Assembly (NCBI RefSeq): GCF_014205795.1
Contig: NZ_JACHCN010000019.1
Location: 1 to 64,000 of the forward strand
Length of the DNA: 64,000 bases
Direction: 5' to 3'
Source: Rhodanobacter sp. MP7CTX1
GTDB lineage: Bacteria > Pseudomonadota > Gammaproteobacteria > Xanthomonadales > Rhodanobacteraceae
Below are positions 34,292 through 44,443 of this stretch, piece by piece; position 1 is the first letter of the stretch, and each line of letters starts with the position of its first letter. Both the position numbers and the translations under genes were made by a program. The notes beneath the pieces are model-generated. The model was not told where the DNA came from, searched no databases, and saw only the letters and a list, made by a program, of their open reading frames with translations.

Positions 34292-35671
34292 ATGAACGCC
34301 TTCAACACGCTCCCACTCAAACCCGCCCTGCTCGCCAGCCTCGAAACGCTCGGCTACACCGAAATGACCCCGGTACAGACGCAGAGCCTGCCGCCGATGC
34401 TGGCCGGGCGTGACGTGATCGCGCAAGCGCAGACCGGCAGCGGCAAGACCGCCGCGTTCGGGCTGAGCCTGCTGCAAACACTCGACTCCGACACGATTCG
34501 ACTGCAGGCCCTGGTGCTGTGCCCGACTCGCGAACTGGCGGACCAGGTCAGCAAGGCGATCCGCAAGCTGGCGGCGAACATTCCGAACGTGAAGCTGCTG
34601 ACGCTGTGCGGCGGCATGCCGCTGGGCCCGCAGCTCGCATCGCTGACCCACGACCCACACATCGTCATCGGTACGCCGGGGCGGGTGCAGGAACACCTCA
34701 AGCGCGGCAGCTTGCACGGCGGCGGCATCAAGGTGCTGGTGCTGGACGAGGCGGACCGCATGCTCGACATGGGTTTCAGCGAAGCGATCGACGACATCGT
34801 GGGACGCATCGCCAAGCATCACCAGACGCTTCTGTTCTCGGCGACGTATCCGCAGGAGATCCGCGCGGTGAGTCAGCGCATGCAGCGTGACCCGGTCGAA
34901 GTGACGGTGGATGCGCCCGTCGATGAGCGGCCGGCGATCGAGCAACGCTTCCACGAAGTGGAGCCCGCGCAGAAGATGGATGCATTGGCGCAGCTGCTGA
35001 GCGGCGACCGCGCGGAACATGCGCTGGTGTTCTGCAACATGCGCCGTGAGGTGGATGCGGTCGCACAGGAGCTCGACCGTCGCGGTTTCTCCGCGCTGGC
35101 CTTGCACGGCGACATGGAACAGCGCGACCGCGACGAAGTGCTGGTGCGCTTTGCCAATCACAGCTGCGCCGTGCTGGTCGCCACCGACGTCGCCGCGCGC
35201 GGACTGGACATTGCCGCGTTGCCGCTGGTGGTGAGCTATGACATACCGCACGATCCGGAAACCCATACGCACCGCATCGGCCGCACCGGTCGCGCCGGAC
35301 AGTCCGGGTTGGCGATCACGCTGTGCACGTCACGCGAACGACCGAAGGCCAGCAACATCGAAGAGCTGTCCGGCAGTCCGCTGCCGTGGCGTCCATTGAA
35401 GATCGCGGCGACGCGAGGCAAGACGCTGCATCTGGCGCCGATGAAAACACTGGTGATCGATGCCGGCCGCCAGGACAAACTGCGCCCCGGCGATATTCTC
35501 GGCGCACTGACCGGCGATGCCGGATTGAACGCAACCGACATCGGCAAGATCGATGTATTCGCTACCCGCGCCTACGTGGCGATCAGCCGCGCGCTGGCGA
35601 ACAAGGCGCTGGAGCGGCTGCGTGCCGGCAAGATCAAAGGCCGCAACTTCCGTGTACGGCCGCTTGGCTGA
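34292..35671 (+). CDS. dbpA: ATP-dependent RNA helicase DbpA
   Basis: DbpA is a DEAD-box helicase that acts on 23S rRNA hairpin 92 during 50S assembly. Motifs in order are Q motif (YTEMTPVQTQSLP), AQTGSGKT (I), PTRELA (Ia), TPGR (Ib), DEAD (II, near residue 154), SAT (III), ATDVAARGLD (V) and HRIGRTGRAG (VI). The C-terminal ~75 residues are the DbpA RNA-binding domain (TLVIDAGRQDKLRPGDILGAL), which separates it from RhlE and SrmB. I start at the ATG at 34292; a GTG two codons upstream is possible. Confidence 0.95.
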   Translation: MNAFNTLPLKPALLASLETLGYTEMTPVQTQSLPPMLAGRDVIAQAQTGSGKTAAFGLSLLQTLDSDTIRLQALVLCPTRELADQVSKAIRKLAANIPNVKLLTLCGGMPLGPQLASLTHDPHIVIGTPGRVQEHLKRGSLHGGGIKVLVLDEADRMLDMGFSEAIDDIVGRIAKHHQTLLFSATYPQEIRAVSQRMQRDPVEVTVDAPVDERPAIEQRFHEVEPAQKMDALAQLLSGDRAEHALVFCNMRREVDAVAQELDRRGFSALALHGDMEQRDRDEVLVRFANHSCAVLVATDVAARGLDIAALPLVVSYDIPHDPETHTHRIGRTGRAGQSGLAITLCTSRERPKASNIEELSGSPLPWRPLKIAATRGKTLHLAPMKTLVIDAGRQDKLRPGDILGALTGDAGLNATDIGKIDVFATRAYVAISRALANKALERLRAGKIKGRNFRVRPLG

Positions 35672-35731
35672 TAACGTGCGTGGCCAGCGACTCCCACGCA
35701 CGACCGCTCTCCTACGCAAGGAGCTGACCCG

Positions 35732-36514
35732 ATGATCCGATCGCCCGGCCTGACCCAGACCCTCGCCCTCGCCATGTTGCTCGGCACTACCGCTGCACAG
35801 GCGGCGGTACCTGTCTACGGCTACAAGGTGGTGAACGTCTATCCACACGACACCGGCGCCTACACCGAGGGCCTGTTCTACAAGGACGGCTATCTCTACG
35901 AGAGCACTGGCCAGGAAGGCCAATCGACCGTGCGCAAAGTGGAACTGCAAACTGGCGAAGTGGTGCAGCGCTACAACGTGCCAGCGCAGTATTTCGGCGA
36001 AGGCATCGTGGACTGGAAGAACGAACTGGTGCAGCTCACGTGGCAGGACCAGACTGGTTTTGTCTATGACCTGGCCAGTTTCAAGCTGCAGCACACCTTC
36101 AATTATCCGGGCGAAGGCTGGGCATTGACCCGCGACGATCACCATCTGTACATGAGCGATGGTTCGTCCGTGCTCCGCATTCTCGATCCGAATTCGCTGG
36201 CCACAACCAGCAGCATCATGGTGACGGCCGACGGCGTACCGGTGACAAATCTCAACGAGCTGGAATGGGTAAAGGGCGAGATCTACGCGAACATCTGGCT
36301 GACCAACCGCATCGCCAGGATCGATCCAGCCACCGGTCACGTCGTGGCCTGGATCGACCTCAGCGGCCTGCTCGACGTCAACAAGCTGCCCGACCCCGGC
36401 AACGATGTGCTCAACGGGATCGCTTACGATGCGGCGCACGACCGGTTGTTTGTCACCGGCAAGTGCTGGCCGAAGCTGTTTGAAATCAAGCTGGTTCCGC
36501 GACCCATGCCTTGA
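35732..36514 (+). CDS. Glutaminyl-peptide cyclotransferase
   Basis: This secreted or periplasmic glutaminyl cyclase converts N-terminal Gln of peptides to pyroglutamate. A signal peptide (cleavage near AQA|AVPV) precedes a five-bladed propeller of the plant/bacterial QC type. Signatures include PHDTGAYTEGLFYKDGYLYE, ESTGQEGQSTVRKV, WALTRDDHHLYMSDGS and LNELEWVKGEIYANIWLT, ending FVTGKCWPKLFEI. AAGGAG is 9 nt before the ATG. It is separate from the RND operon by 210 bp with its own promoter region. Confidence 0.93.
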   Translation: MIRSPGLTQTLALAMLLGTTAAQAAVPVYGYKVVNVYPHDTGAYTEGLFYKDGYLYESTGQEGQSTVRKVELQTGEVVQRYNVPAQYFGEGIVDWKNELVQLTWQDQTGFVYDLASFKLQHTFNYPGEGWALTRDDHHLYMSDGSSVLRILDPNSLATTSSIMVTADGVPVTNLNELEWVKGEIYANIWLTNRIARIDPATGHVVAWIDLSGLLDVNKLPDPGNDVLNGIAYDAAHDRLFVTGKCWPKLFEIKLVPRPMP

Positions 36515-36724
36515 GGCACATGCTCCCGCAGCCTGTTCGTGTTCTTTATGCGCACCCCCCGACGGACAGCGCGACAGACCGTCATGTCAACCGAATGCGC
36601 CGGCGGCACGTTGAAAACATTCTGCCGGTCTTGATTGTTGACGCTCCTGCTGCTGTCCGGGACGACGCCGTTTTGACAAACGAAAGTGCTTAAGTACGAG
36701 GAATGAACCCGTGGGAGATGTTTT

Positions 36725-37990
36725 ATGAGTGCCGACACCTCGAAAGCCACCGGATTCTTTCACGAGCGACGTGGCTGGCTGATTGGCGGGGTCGTTGTCA
36801 TCGCGGTGATCGTCCTGGTTGTGATCCATCTCCTCAATGCCGAAAAGGTCAAACCCGGCACGCCCGCGCAAGTGGTCAGCGCGGCCAAGGCGACTCTGGG
36901 CAACATGCCTGAAACCTTGAACGAACTGGGCACGGTAACTCCGATCAATACGGTCAACGTGCTGCCGCAGTTGAGCGGGTACCTGACGTCAGTGGGCTAT
37001 CAGGAAGGCCAGGACGTGACCAAGGGACAGTTCCTCGCCCAGATCGACCCACGCCAGTACGAGATCGACAAGCAGCAGGCGCAAGCCCAATTGGCCAAGG
37101 ATCAGGCGAGCCTGGGCCAGGCCCGCGCCGACCTCGCTCGCTTCACGCAATTGCATGAGCAGAAGTCGATTGCCGAGCAGACCTTTGTCGATCAGCAATT
37201 CACCGTCAAGCAGGACGAGGCTGCGGTGCAGGCCGACCAGGCGAATATCGCGCAGTTCGATCTCGATCTTGCGTATTGCCATATCACCGCGCCGATCGCC
37301 GGTCGGGTCGGCTTGCGCCTGGTCGATCCAGGCAATTTCGTCACCCAGTCGTCGTCACCGGGCATCGTGACGATCACCACCATGAAGCCGACCACCGTGC
37401 AGTTCACGGTGCCGCAGAACTCGTTGAGCAAGGTACTGCAGCGCTTCACTGCCAGCGGCAAGCTGGCGGTCACTGTCTATAACAGCGACAACAGCAAGCA
37501 GCTCGGCACCGGCGCGCTGTACGCACTGAGCAATCAGATGGCCACGGGCACCGGCACGGTGACCTTGCGTGCGACGTTCCCGAACGACGACGAGGCCTTG
37601 TATCCGAATGAGTTCGTCAACGTGCAGCTGCTGGTCGACACCTTGCAGCGCGCGGTGCTGGTGCCGACGCCAGCGGTGCAGAGCGGCGCGCCCGGTGACT
37701 ACGTCTATCTGGTCAACGCCGACCAGTCCGTCTCCGTGCACAAGGTGACCCAGGGCCCCAGCGACGGCAAGAACACGGTCATCCTGTCGGGGCTCGCCGC
37801 CGGCCAGACGGTGGTTACCGACGGCATGGACCGTTTGAGCGACGGTGCCAAGATCAAGATCGCCGGGCCGAAGTCGGCAAGGCCCGCGGCGGCAGGCCGC
37901 GCCCCGGCGCCCGCCACGTCGTCGGCAAGCGCACAGCAGCGGGGCGAGCAGCGGGTACCAGGCACCGCCATCGCCTCACACATCTCGTAA
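36725..37990 (+). CDS. mdtA: RND efflux periplasmic adaptor (MdtA/MuxA type)
   Basis: This membrane fusion protein couples the RND pump to the outer-membrane channel. A single N-terminal membrane segment (residues ~17-38) is followed by biotinyl-lipoyl-like half motifs (LPQLSGYLTSVGYQEGQDVT and ITAPIAGRVGLRLVDPGNFV), with a coiled-coil hairpin between them (residues ~110-175). The beta-barrel and membrane-proximal domains follow. The C-terminal ~40 residues are Ala/Pro/Arg/Ser-rich and probably disordered. GGGAG is 9 nt upstream of the ATG at 36725. It is the first gene of an operon with two permeases and a channel, the layout of MdtABC and of Pseudomonas MuxABC-OpmB. Confidence 0.92.
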   Translation: MSADTSKATGFFHERRGWLIGGVVVIAVIVLVVIHLLNAEKVKPGTPAQVVSAAKATLGNMPETLNELGTVTPINTVNVLPQLSGYLTSVGYQEGQDVTKGQFLAQIDPRQYEIDKQQAQAQLAKDQASLGQARADLARFTQLHEQKSIAEQTFVDQQFTVKQDEAAVQADQANIAQFDLDLAYCHITAPIAGRVGLRLVDPGNFVTQSSSPGIVTITTMKPTTVQFTVPQNSLSKVLQRFTASGKLAVTVYNSDNSKQLGTGALYALSNQMATGTGTVTLRATFPNDDEALYPNEFVNVQLLVDTLQRAVLVPTPAVQSGAPGDYVYLVNADQSVSVHKVTQGPSDGKNTVILSGLAAGQTVVTDGMDRLSDGAKIKIAGPKSARPAAAGRAPAPATSSASAQQRGEQRVPGTAIASHIS

Positions 37991-38009
37991 GCGGCAGGCA
38001 CGCAATCCG

Positions 38010-41000
38010 ATGAATATTTCGCGCCTGTTCGTACTCAGGCCGGTGGCCACAGCGCTGTTGATGATCGCGCTTGTGCTGGTCGGCCTCGTCGCCGTGCGCT
38101 TCCTGCCGGTGTCGTCGCTGCCCGCCGTCGACTACCCGACGATCCAGGTGCAAACGTTCTATCCGGGCGCCAGCCCCAGCGTGATGGCGACCACGGTGAC
38201 CGCGCCGCTGGAAGTGCAGCTGGGCGAGATCCCCGGCCTGCAGCAGATGACCTCCAATAGTTCTGCCGGGGCGTCGATCATCACCCTGCAGTTCGATCTT
38301 TCGCTCAACCTCGACATTGCCGAACAGAACGTCCAGGAAGCGATCAACGCAGCGAACAGCCTGTTGCCGGCTGGCCTGCCGGCGCCACCGACGTATGCCA
38401 AGGTTAACCCCGCCGACCAGCCCATCCTGACCCTGGCGGTAACTTCCAACTCGATGTCGCTGCCGCAGTTGCAGGACGTCGCGAACAATCGATTGGGCGC
38501 GAAGATTTCCGAGGTGTCGGGCGTCGGCCTGGTGACACCCGCCGGCGGCAACGTGCCGGCCGTGCGCGTCGAAGCGGATCCACAGAAACTGGCCGCGTAC
38601 GGGCTCAATATTGACGATCTGCGTTCGTTGATCGCCAACGTCAACGTGAGTCAGCCGAAGGGCAACTTCGACGGTCCGAAGCTGGACTACACGATCAACG
38701 GCAACGATCAGATCCAGGATCCCAAGGACTATCTGGACACGGTGATTTCCTACCAGAACGGCGCGCCGGTGTACCTGCGCGACGTCGCCCGGGTCACCCA
38801 GTCCGCACAGAACACCGAGCAAGGTGCGTGGTTCAACAAGACCCAGGCAATTGTGCTGAACGTGCAGCGTCAGCCGGGCGCGAACGTGATCGCCACGGTC
38901 GACCAGATCAAGAAAGTACTGCCGCAGCTGGAGTCCACCCTGCCGGCGGGCATGAAGGTCGAGATCGTTTCCGACAGCACCGGCGTGATTCGTTCGTCGG
39001 TATCCGATGCCGCGTTCGAGCTGGTGCTCGCGGTGGTGCTGGTGGTGCTGGTGATCTTCGTGTTCCTGCGCAACGTGCCGGCAACCATCATCCCGAGCAT
39101 TTCCGTACCGGTCTCTTTGATCGGCACGCTGGCGATGATGTACGAGCTGAACTACTCGATCGACAATCTCTCGTTGATGGCGCTGATCATCGCCACCGGC
39201 TTCGTCGTCGACGACTCGATCGTGATGATCGAGAACATCGTGCGCTATCTGGAGGAAGGCAGGACGCCGCTCGAAGCGGCACTCGAAGGCGCGGGGCAGA
39301 TCGGCTTCACCATCCTCTCGCTGACCGTCTCGCTGATCGCGGTGCTGATCCCGTTGCTGTTCATGGGCGGTGTGATCGGTCGCTTGTTCAGCGAATTCGC
39401 GGTCACCCTTGCGGTCACGATCGTGCTGTCAGGCATCGTCTCGCTGACCCTGGTGCCGATGCTGTGCGCGCGCATTCTCAAGGCCCAGAAGGAGCGTCAT
39501 CCCAGTCGTTTCGAACGGATCAGCGAAGGTCTGTTCAACAAAACCCTGGGGGCCTACGAGCGCGGACTGCGGTTCGTGATGGCGCGGCAGACGCTGACCC
39601 TGATCGTCTTCCTGGCGACCATGGTACTGACCGTGATCCTGTACATCACGATCCCCAAGGGCCTGTTCCCGGTGCAGGACGTGGGCGTGATCCAGGGCAT
39701 CAGCATCGCCGACAACTCGGTCTCGTACACGGCGATGGTGGAACGTCAGACGGCGCTGGCGGAAGCCATCCTCAAGGATGCCGATGTCACCGGACTCACC
39801 TCGTATGTCGGTATCGATGGCACCAATACGACGCTCAACACCGGCCGTTTCCTGATCAACCTGAAAGCGCGCGACGATCGTTCGGCGACTGCAGCCGTCA
39901 TCGCCCGGCGCATACAGGGCGAGGTGGCGAACATATCCGGCATCAGGCTTTACGCGCAGCCCGAGCAGGACCTGACCCTCGATACCACCATCTCGCCAAA
40001 CCAGTACCAGTTCGTGCTGCGGGGACCGAACCAGCAGGCCTTCATGCAATATGTGCCCGACCTGATCGCGCGCATGAAGAAGATTACGTCGATTACCGAT
40101 GTCACCAGCGATCTGAACAACGACGGCCTGAGCGTCAATGTCGAGGTCAATCGTCAGCTGGCCGCGCGCTATGGCATTACCGCGGCGACGATCGACAACG
40201 CGCTCTACGACGCGTTGGGGCAGCGCATCGTGTCGACCATCTTCGATCAGTCCAGCCAGTACCGCGTGATCCTTGTCGCCAAGCCCGAAAGCCTGCCGAC
40301 GCTGCAATCGCTGGGTGAGTTGTACTTGCCCAGTCAAACCAGCAGCAGCGGCCAGGTGCCGCTGAGCGCCATCGCCCAGATCCAGGTCACCAAGTCACCG
40401 CTGGTGATCAGTCATCTGGCGCAATTCCCCGCAGTCACCATCTCGTTCAACCTGGCCAGTGACGCGTCGCTTAGCAAGGCAGTGAAGGAAGTCAATCAGG
40501 CCGAGCAGGCGGTGCATCTGCCGCCCTCGATCACGTCCTCGTTCCAGGGTGCCGCCCAGGCGTTCCAGGACTCGCTGTCCAGCGAGGTGTGGCTGCTGAT
40601 CGCAGCACTGGTCGCCGTCTACATCGTGCTCGGCGTGCTGTACGAAAGCTTCATCCATCCAGTGACGATTCTCTCGACGCTGCCTTCGGCCGGCATCGGC
40701 GCGTTGCTGGCGTTGATGATCGCCGGCAGCGATCTGGACGTGATCGGCATCATCGGCATCGTGCTGTTGATCGGCATCGTGAAGAAGAACGCGATCATGA
40801 TCGTGGATTTCGCACTCGTCGCCGAGCGCGAGCATGGCAAGTCGCCGGAGGATGCGATCTTCGAAGCCTCGCTGCTACGCTTCCGGCCGATCCTGATGAC
40901 AACGCTGGCGGCGATGCTTGGCGCATTGCCGATGTTGCTGGGCACGGGCACCGGATCGGAGTTGCGCCGGCCGCTCGGCCTGGCGATCATCGGCGGTCTG

Positions 41001-41141
41001 GCCCTGAGCCAGATGCTGACGCTGTTCACCACACCGGTGATCTATCTCTACTTTGATCGCCTGGCGCAGCGCTTCCAGCCCAAGGCGCCCCAGCCATCCG
41101 ATGGTCCGACTGACGAGCCGGCGCCCGAGCACACGCCGTGA
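38010..41141 (+). CDS. mdtB: RND efflux permease (MdtB/MuxB type)
   Basis: This proton-driven inner-membrane permease (1043 residues) has twelve membrane helices and two large periplasmic loops. The start MNISRLFVLRPVATALLMIA is typical. Helix 4 carries the proton relay in ATGFVVDDSIVMIENI, and the second half begins near LIVFLATMVLTVIL. The frame is open back to 37845, but the family starts at 38010. The pair of non-identical permeases in one operon implies a heterotrimer, as in MdtBC. It ends in GTGA overlap with the next permease. Confidence 0.95.
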   Translation: MNISRLFVLRPVATALLMIALVLVGLVAVRFLPVSSLPAVDYPTIQVQTFYPGASPSVMATTVTAPLEVQLGEIPGLQQMTSNSSAGASIITLQFDLSLNLDIAEQNVQEAINAANSLLPAGLPAPPTYAKVNPADQPILTLAVTSNSMSLPQLQDVANNRLGAKISEVSGVGLVTPAGGNVPAVRVEADPQKLAAYGLNIDDLRSLIANVNVSQPKGNFDGPKLDYTINGNDQIQDPKDYLDTVISYQNGAPVYLRDVARVTQSAQNTEQGAWFNKTQAIVLNVQRQPGANVIATVDQIKKVLPQLESTLPAGMKVEIVSDSTGVIRSSVSDAAFELVLAVVLVVLVIFVFLRNVPATIIPSISVPVSLIGTLAMMYELNYSIDNLSLMALIIATGFVVDDSIVMIENIVRYLEEGRTPLEAALEGAGQIGFTILSLTVSLIAVLIPLLFMGGVIGRLFSEFAVTLAVTIVLSGIVSLTLVPMLCARILKAQKERHPSRFERISEGLFNKTLGAYERGLRFVMARQTLTLIVFLATMVLTVILYITIPKGLFPVQDVGVIQGISIADNSVSYTAMVERQTALAEAILKDADVTGLTSYVGIDGTNTTLNTGRFLINLKARDDRSATAAVIARRIQGEVANISGIRLYAQPEQDLTLDTTISPNQYQFVLRGPNQQAFMQYVPDLIARMKKITSITDVTSDLNNDGLSVNVEVNRQLAARYGITAATIDNALYDALGQRIVSTIFDQSSQYRVILVAKPESLPTLQSLGELYLPSQTSSSGQVPLSAIAQIQVTKSPLVISHLAQFPAVTISFNLASDASLSKAVKEVNQAEQAVHLPPSITSSFQGAAQAFQDSLSSEVWLLIAALVAVYIVLGVLYESFIHPVTILSTLPSAGIGALLALMIAGSDLDVIGIIGIVLLIGIVKKNAIMIVDFALVAEREHGKSPEDAIFEASLLRFRPILMTTLAAMLGALPMLLGTGTGSELRRPLGLAIIGGLALSQMLTLFTTPVIYLYFDRLAQRFQPKAPQPSDGPTDEPAPEHTP

Positions 41142-44100
41142 GCATCCCCGGGCTATTCATCAAGCGACCGGTGGCGACCACCCTGTTGGCGGTCGCCATC
41201 CTGCTGTCCGGTATGCTGGCGTACACCAAGCTGCCGGTCGCACCGCTGCCGAACATCACGTTTCCGGTCATCGTCGTACAGGCAAGCATGGCGGGCGCCA
41301 GCCCGGACATCATGGCGTCAACCGTGGCCGCGCCACTTGAGCGGCGTCTGGGCACGATCGCCGACGTGAGCGAACTGACTTCGACGAGTTCCGTCGGCTC
41401 GGCGTCGATCGTCATCCAGTTCGGTCTCAGTCGGGACATCAATGGCGCTGCGCGCGACGTCCAGGCCGCCATCCAGGCAGCACGCGCCGATCTGCCGAGC
41501 ACGTTGCGCAACAATCCCACGTATCGCGAGTACAACCCCTCCGACTCGCCGATCATGGTGCTGGCGCTCACGTCGAATACGCTGACCCGGGCGCAGCTCT
41601 ACGACTCCGCCGACTCGGTGATCCAGCAGCAACTGTCGCAAGTGGATGGCGTAGGCCAGATCACGTTGGGCGGTAGCGCGTTGCCGTCGGTGCGTGTCGA
41701 ACTGGAGCCCGATCAGCTCAACAGCTACGGCATCGGCCTGGAAGATGTGCGTGCCGCGATCAGCTCCGCGAACGCGAACAGCGCCAAGGGTCATATCGAC
41801 CAGGGCGACCAGCGCTTCGAGGTCACATCCAACGACCAGATCAACAAGGCCGCGCCGTACCGCGACCTGGTCGTGGCCTATCGCAACAACGCTCCGGTGC
41901 TGCTGCGCGATGTGGCCGATGTGCAGGACTCCGCCGAAAATATCCGCAACATGGGGCTCTACAACGGCAAGGCCGCGGTGCTGGTGATCGTCTACCCGTT
42001 GCCCGGCGGCAATATCGTCAACACCGTCGCGCAGATCCGCAAAGTGTTGCCGTCGATCGAAGCCACTCTGCCACACGATGTTCATGTCGGCATCGCCGTG
42101 GATCGATCGCAATCGGTGAACGCCGCGGTGAACGACACCGAGCGCACCTTGTTCATTGCCGTGCTGCTGGTCATCGGCGTGGTCTTCATTTTTCTGCAGT
42201 CGCCGCGCGCGATTCTGGTGCCGGCGGTCGCGCTACCGCTGTCGATCGTCGGCACCTTCGGACCGATGTACCTGCTCGGTTACAGCATCGACAATCTTTC
42301 GCTGATGGCGCTTACCATCGGTACCGGATTCGTGGTCGACGACGCGGTGGTGGTGCTGGAAAACATCGTGCGCCATGTCGAATCGGGCATGGATGTGCGC
42401 GAGGCGGCTTTGGTCGGTAGCGCCGAGGTCAGCTTCACCGTGATCTCGATGAGCCTGTCATTGATCGCGGTGTTCCTGCCGATCCTGTTGATGCCGGGCA
42501 TCGTCGGCCTGCTGTTCCACGAATTCGCAGTGACGCTCTCCATCGCGATCCTGCTGTCGCTGGTGATTTCGCTCACGGTGACGCCGACCATGGCGGCGTA
42601 TGTACTCAACCGCAAGACGCTGCACTCCAAGGCCCGTTGGGCACTCTGGTACGAACGGCAGTTCGAGCGCTTCAAGAATGCATACGCGCGTTCGCTGACG
42701 ATCGTGCTCGATCACGCGCTGCTGGTCGGGTTGACCCTGCTCGGCCTGATCGTGCTCAACGTGTTCCTGATCAAGCTGGTGCCCTCGACGTTCTTTCCGG
42801 AACAGGACAACGGCATCTTGACCGGGCAGATCATTGCCGATCAAAGCATCTCGTTCCAGGCGATGGAACAGAAGCTCGCTCAGTTGCAGGCGATCGTGCA
42901 GAAGGATCCGGCCGTCGAATCGGTGGCAGGCTTCACCGGTGGCCGCGCGCTGAATACGGCCAACGTGTTTATCGAACTCAAGCCGCTGGCACAACGCAAA
43001 CTCACTGCATCGCAGGTGGTCGATCGTCTGCGCCCCAAACTCAACGGGGTTTCCGGCGCGAAATTATTCCTGCAGGCCGCACAGGATCTGCATATTGGCG
43101 GGCGGCAGTCGGCTGCTGAATATCAGTACACGCTGACCAGCGATGATCCCAACGCGCTGTTCACCTGGGTGCCCAAGCTGGTGGCAGCGCTGACCAAGGA
43201 GCGCGGCCAGGTAACGGACGTGAACTCGGACCTGCAGCAGAACGGCCTGCAGATCTACATCAACATGGATCGCGCCACGTCCGCACGCTACGGCTTCGCG
43301 CCCAACCAGCTCGACAGCGTGCTTTACGACGCGTTCGGACAACGCACCGTGTCGACCGTCTACAACCAGCTCAATCAGTACTTCGTGGTGATGGAGGTCG
43401 CGCCGAAGTATTGGCAGTATCCGCAGATGCTCGACCGCATGCGTTTCAGTACCGCGGCCGGCAACGCGAGCGGAACCCAGCAGACGCAGGTATCCAGCGC
43501 CCTCGTGAAGCCGGTCACGCCGGTCTCGGCAATCAGCATGGCTCAGGCCGCATCCACCACCAATTCGCGCAACGCGAATGCCGAGGCCAACCAGCTTACC
43601 AATGCCATCTCCAATGCCCGCGGCGGCAGCTCCAGCGGCAGCGCGGACAGCACGGCGAGCGAGACCATGGTGCCGTTTCCGTCACTGGCCGGGTATGTCA
43701 GCAACCACACGGCAACCCAGGTCAGTCATCAGGGCGGCCTCGTTGCGGCCACGATTTCCTTCAACCTGCCGCCCGGCGGCTCGCTGAGCAAGGCGACGAT
43801 CGCTATCGATCAGGCATCGCGACAACTGGGCCTGCCGGCTTCCATCCACGGAAGCTTCGCCGGTGCCGCGCAGGTCTATGCGCAGTCTATGTCGACCATG
43901 CCGCTGCTGATTCTCGCGGCACTTGCGGCCGTCTATATCGTGCTTGGCATCCTGTACGAAAACACCGTGCATCCGATCACCATTCTTTCCACGCTGCCAT
44001 CGGCGGGCATTGGCGCCACGCTGGCGTTGCTGATCTTCGGCACGCCGTTCTCGGTGATCGCGATGATCGGCATCATCCTGCTGATCGGCATCGTCAAGAA

Positions 44101-44443
44101 GAACGCGATCATGATGATCGACGTCGCCATCCATCTGCAACGCGACGAAGGTTATGAGCCGCAACGGGCGATCCACGACGCGGCCGTTATACGTCTTCGG
44201 CCGATCATGATGACCACCGCCGCCGCTGTACTCGGGGCCGTGCCGTTGGCAATCGGCATCGGTCAGGGCGCGTCGCTACGCCAGCCGCTCGGCATCACCG
44301 TGATGGGCGGGCTCATATTCAGCCAGGTCTTCACGCTCTATACGACGCCAGTGATCTACCTCTATCTCGACCGCCTGCGCGCAAGACTCGCCCGGTGGTC
44401 CGCCACGCTGCCGTGGAACACTCAGTCGGACGCAAGCGCATGA
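41138..44443 (+). CDS. mdtC: RND efflux permease (MdtC/MuxC type) with extra loop segment
   Basis: This is the second permease of the pump (1101 residues, GTG start overlapping the mdtB stop). It begins with IPGLFIKRPVATTLLAVAIL. The helix 4 motif is GTGFVVDDAVVVLENIVRHV, and the second half carries GIVKKNAIMMIDVA. It is about 75 residues longer than E. coli MdtC. The excess is a Ser/Ala/Asn-rich block at about residues 770-845 (near 43450-43670) just before MVPFPSLAGYVSNHTATQV, in the second periplasmic docking or porter region. The rest aligns with the family, so the block looks like an insertion and the gene looks intact. Confidence 0.94.
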   Translation: MSIPGLFIKRPVATTLLAVAILLSGMLAYTKLPVAPLPNITFPVIVVQASMAGASPDIMASTVAAPLERRLGTIADVSELTSTSSVGSASIVIQFGLSRDINGAARDVQAAIQAARADLPSTLRNNPTYREYNPSDSPIMVLALTSNTLTRAQLYDSADSVIQQQLSQVDGVGQITLGGSALPSVRVELEPDQLNSYGIGLEDVRAAISSANANSAKGHIDQGDQRFEVTSNDQINKAAPYRDLVVAYRNNAPVLLRDVADVQDSAENIRNMGLYNGKAAVLVIVYPLPGGNIVNTVAQIRKVLPSIEATLPHDVHVGIAVDRSQSVNAAVNDTERTLFIAVLLVIGVVFIFLQSPRAILVPAVALPLSIVGTFGPMYLLGYSIDNLSLMALTIGTGFVVDDAVVVLENIVRHVESGMDVREAALVGSAEVSFTVISMSLSLIAVFLPILLMPGIVGLLFHEFAVTLSIAILLSLVISLTVTPTMAAYVLNRKTLHSKARWALWYERQFERFKNAYARSLTIVLDHALLVGLTLLGLIVLNVFLIKLVPSTFFPEQDNGILTGQIIADQSISFQAMEQKLAQLQAIVQKDPAVESVAGFTGGRALNTANVFIELKPLAQRKLTASQVVDRLRPKLNGVSGAKLFLQAAQDLHIGGRQSAAEYQYTLTSDDPNALFTWVPKLVAALTKERGQVTDVNSDLQQNGLQIYINMDRATSARYGFAPNQLDSVLYDAFGQRTVSTVYNQLNQYFVVMEVAPKYWQYPQMLDRMRFSTAAGNASGTQQTQVSSALVKPVTPVSAISMAQAASTTNSRNANAEANQLTNAISNARGGSSSGSADSTASETMVPFPSLAGYVSNHTATQVSHQGGLVAATISFNLPPGGSLSKATIAIDQASRQLGLPASIHGSFAGAAQVYAQSMSTMPLLILAALAAVYIVLGILYENTVHPITILSTLPSAGIGATLALLIFGTPFSVIAMIGIILLIGIVKKNAIMMIDVAIHLQRDEGYEPQRAIHDAAVIRLRPIMMTTAAAVLGAVPLAIGIGQGASLRQPLGITVMGGLIFSQVFTLYTTPVIYLYLDRLRARLARWSATLPWNTQSDASA

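Noticed and set aside
36703..36912. 69-codon ORF starting just before mdtA
   Set aside because: It is out of frame with the adaptor gene and without family features; the adaptor start at 36725 has its own GGGAG.
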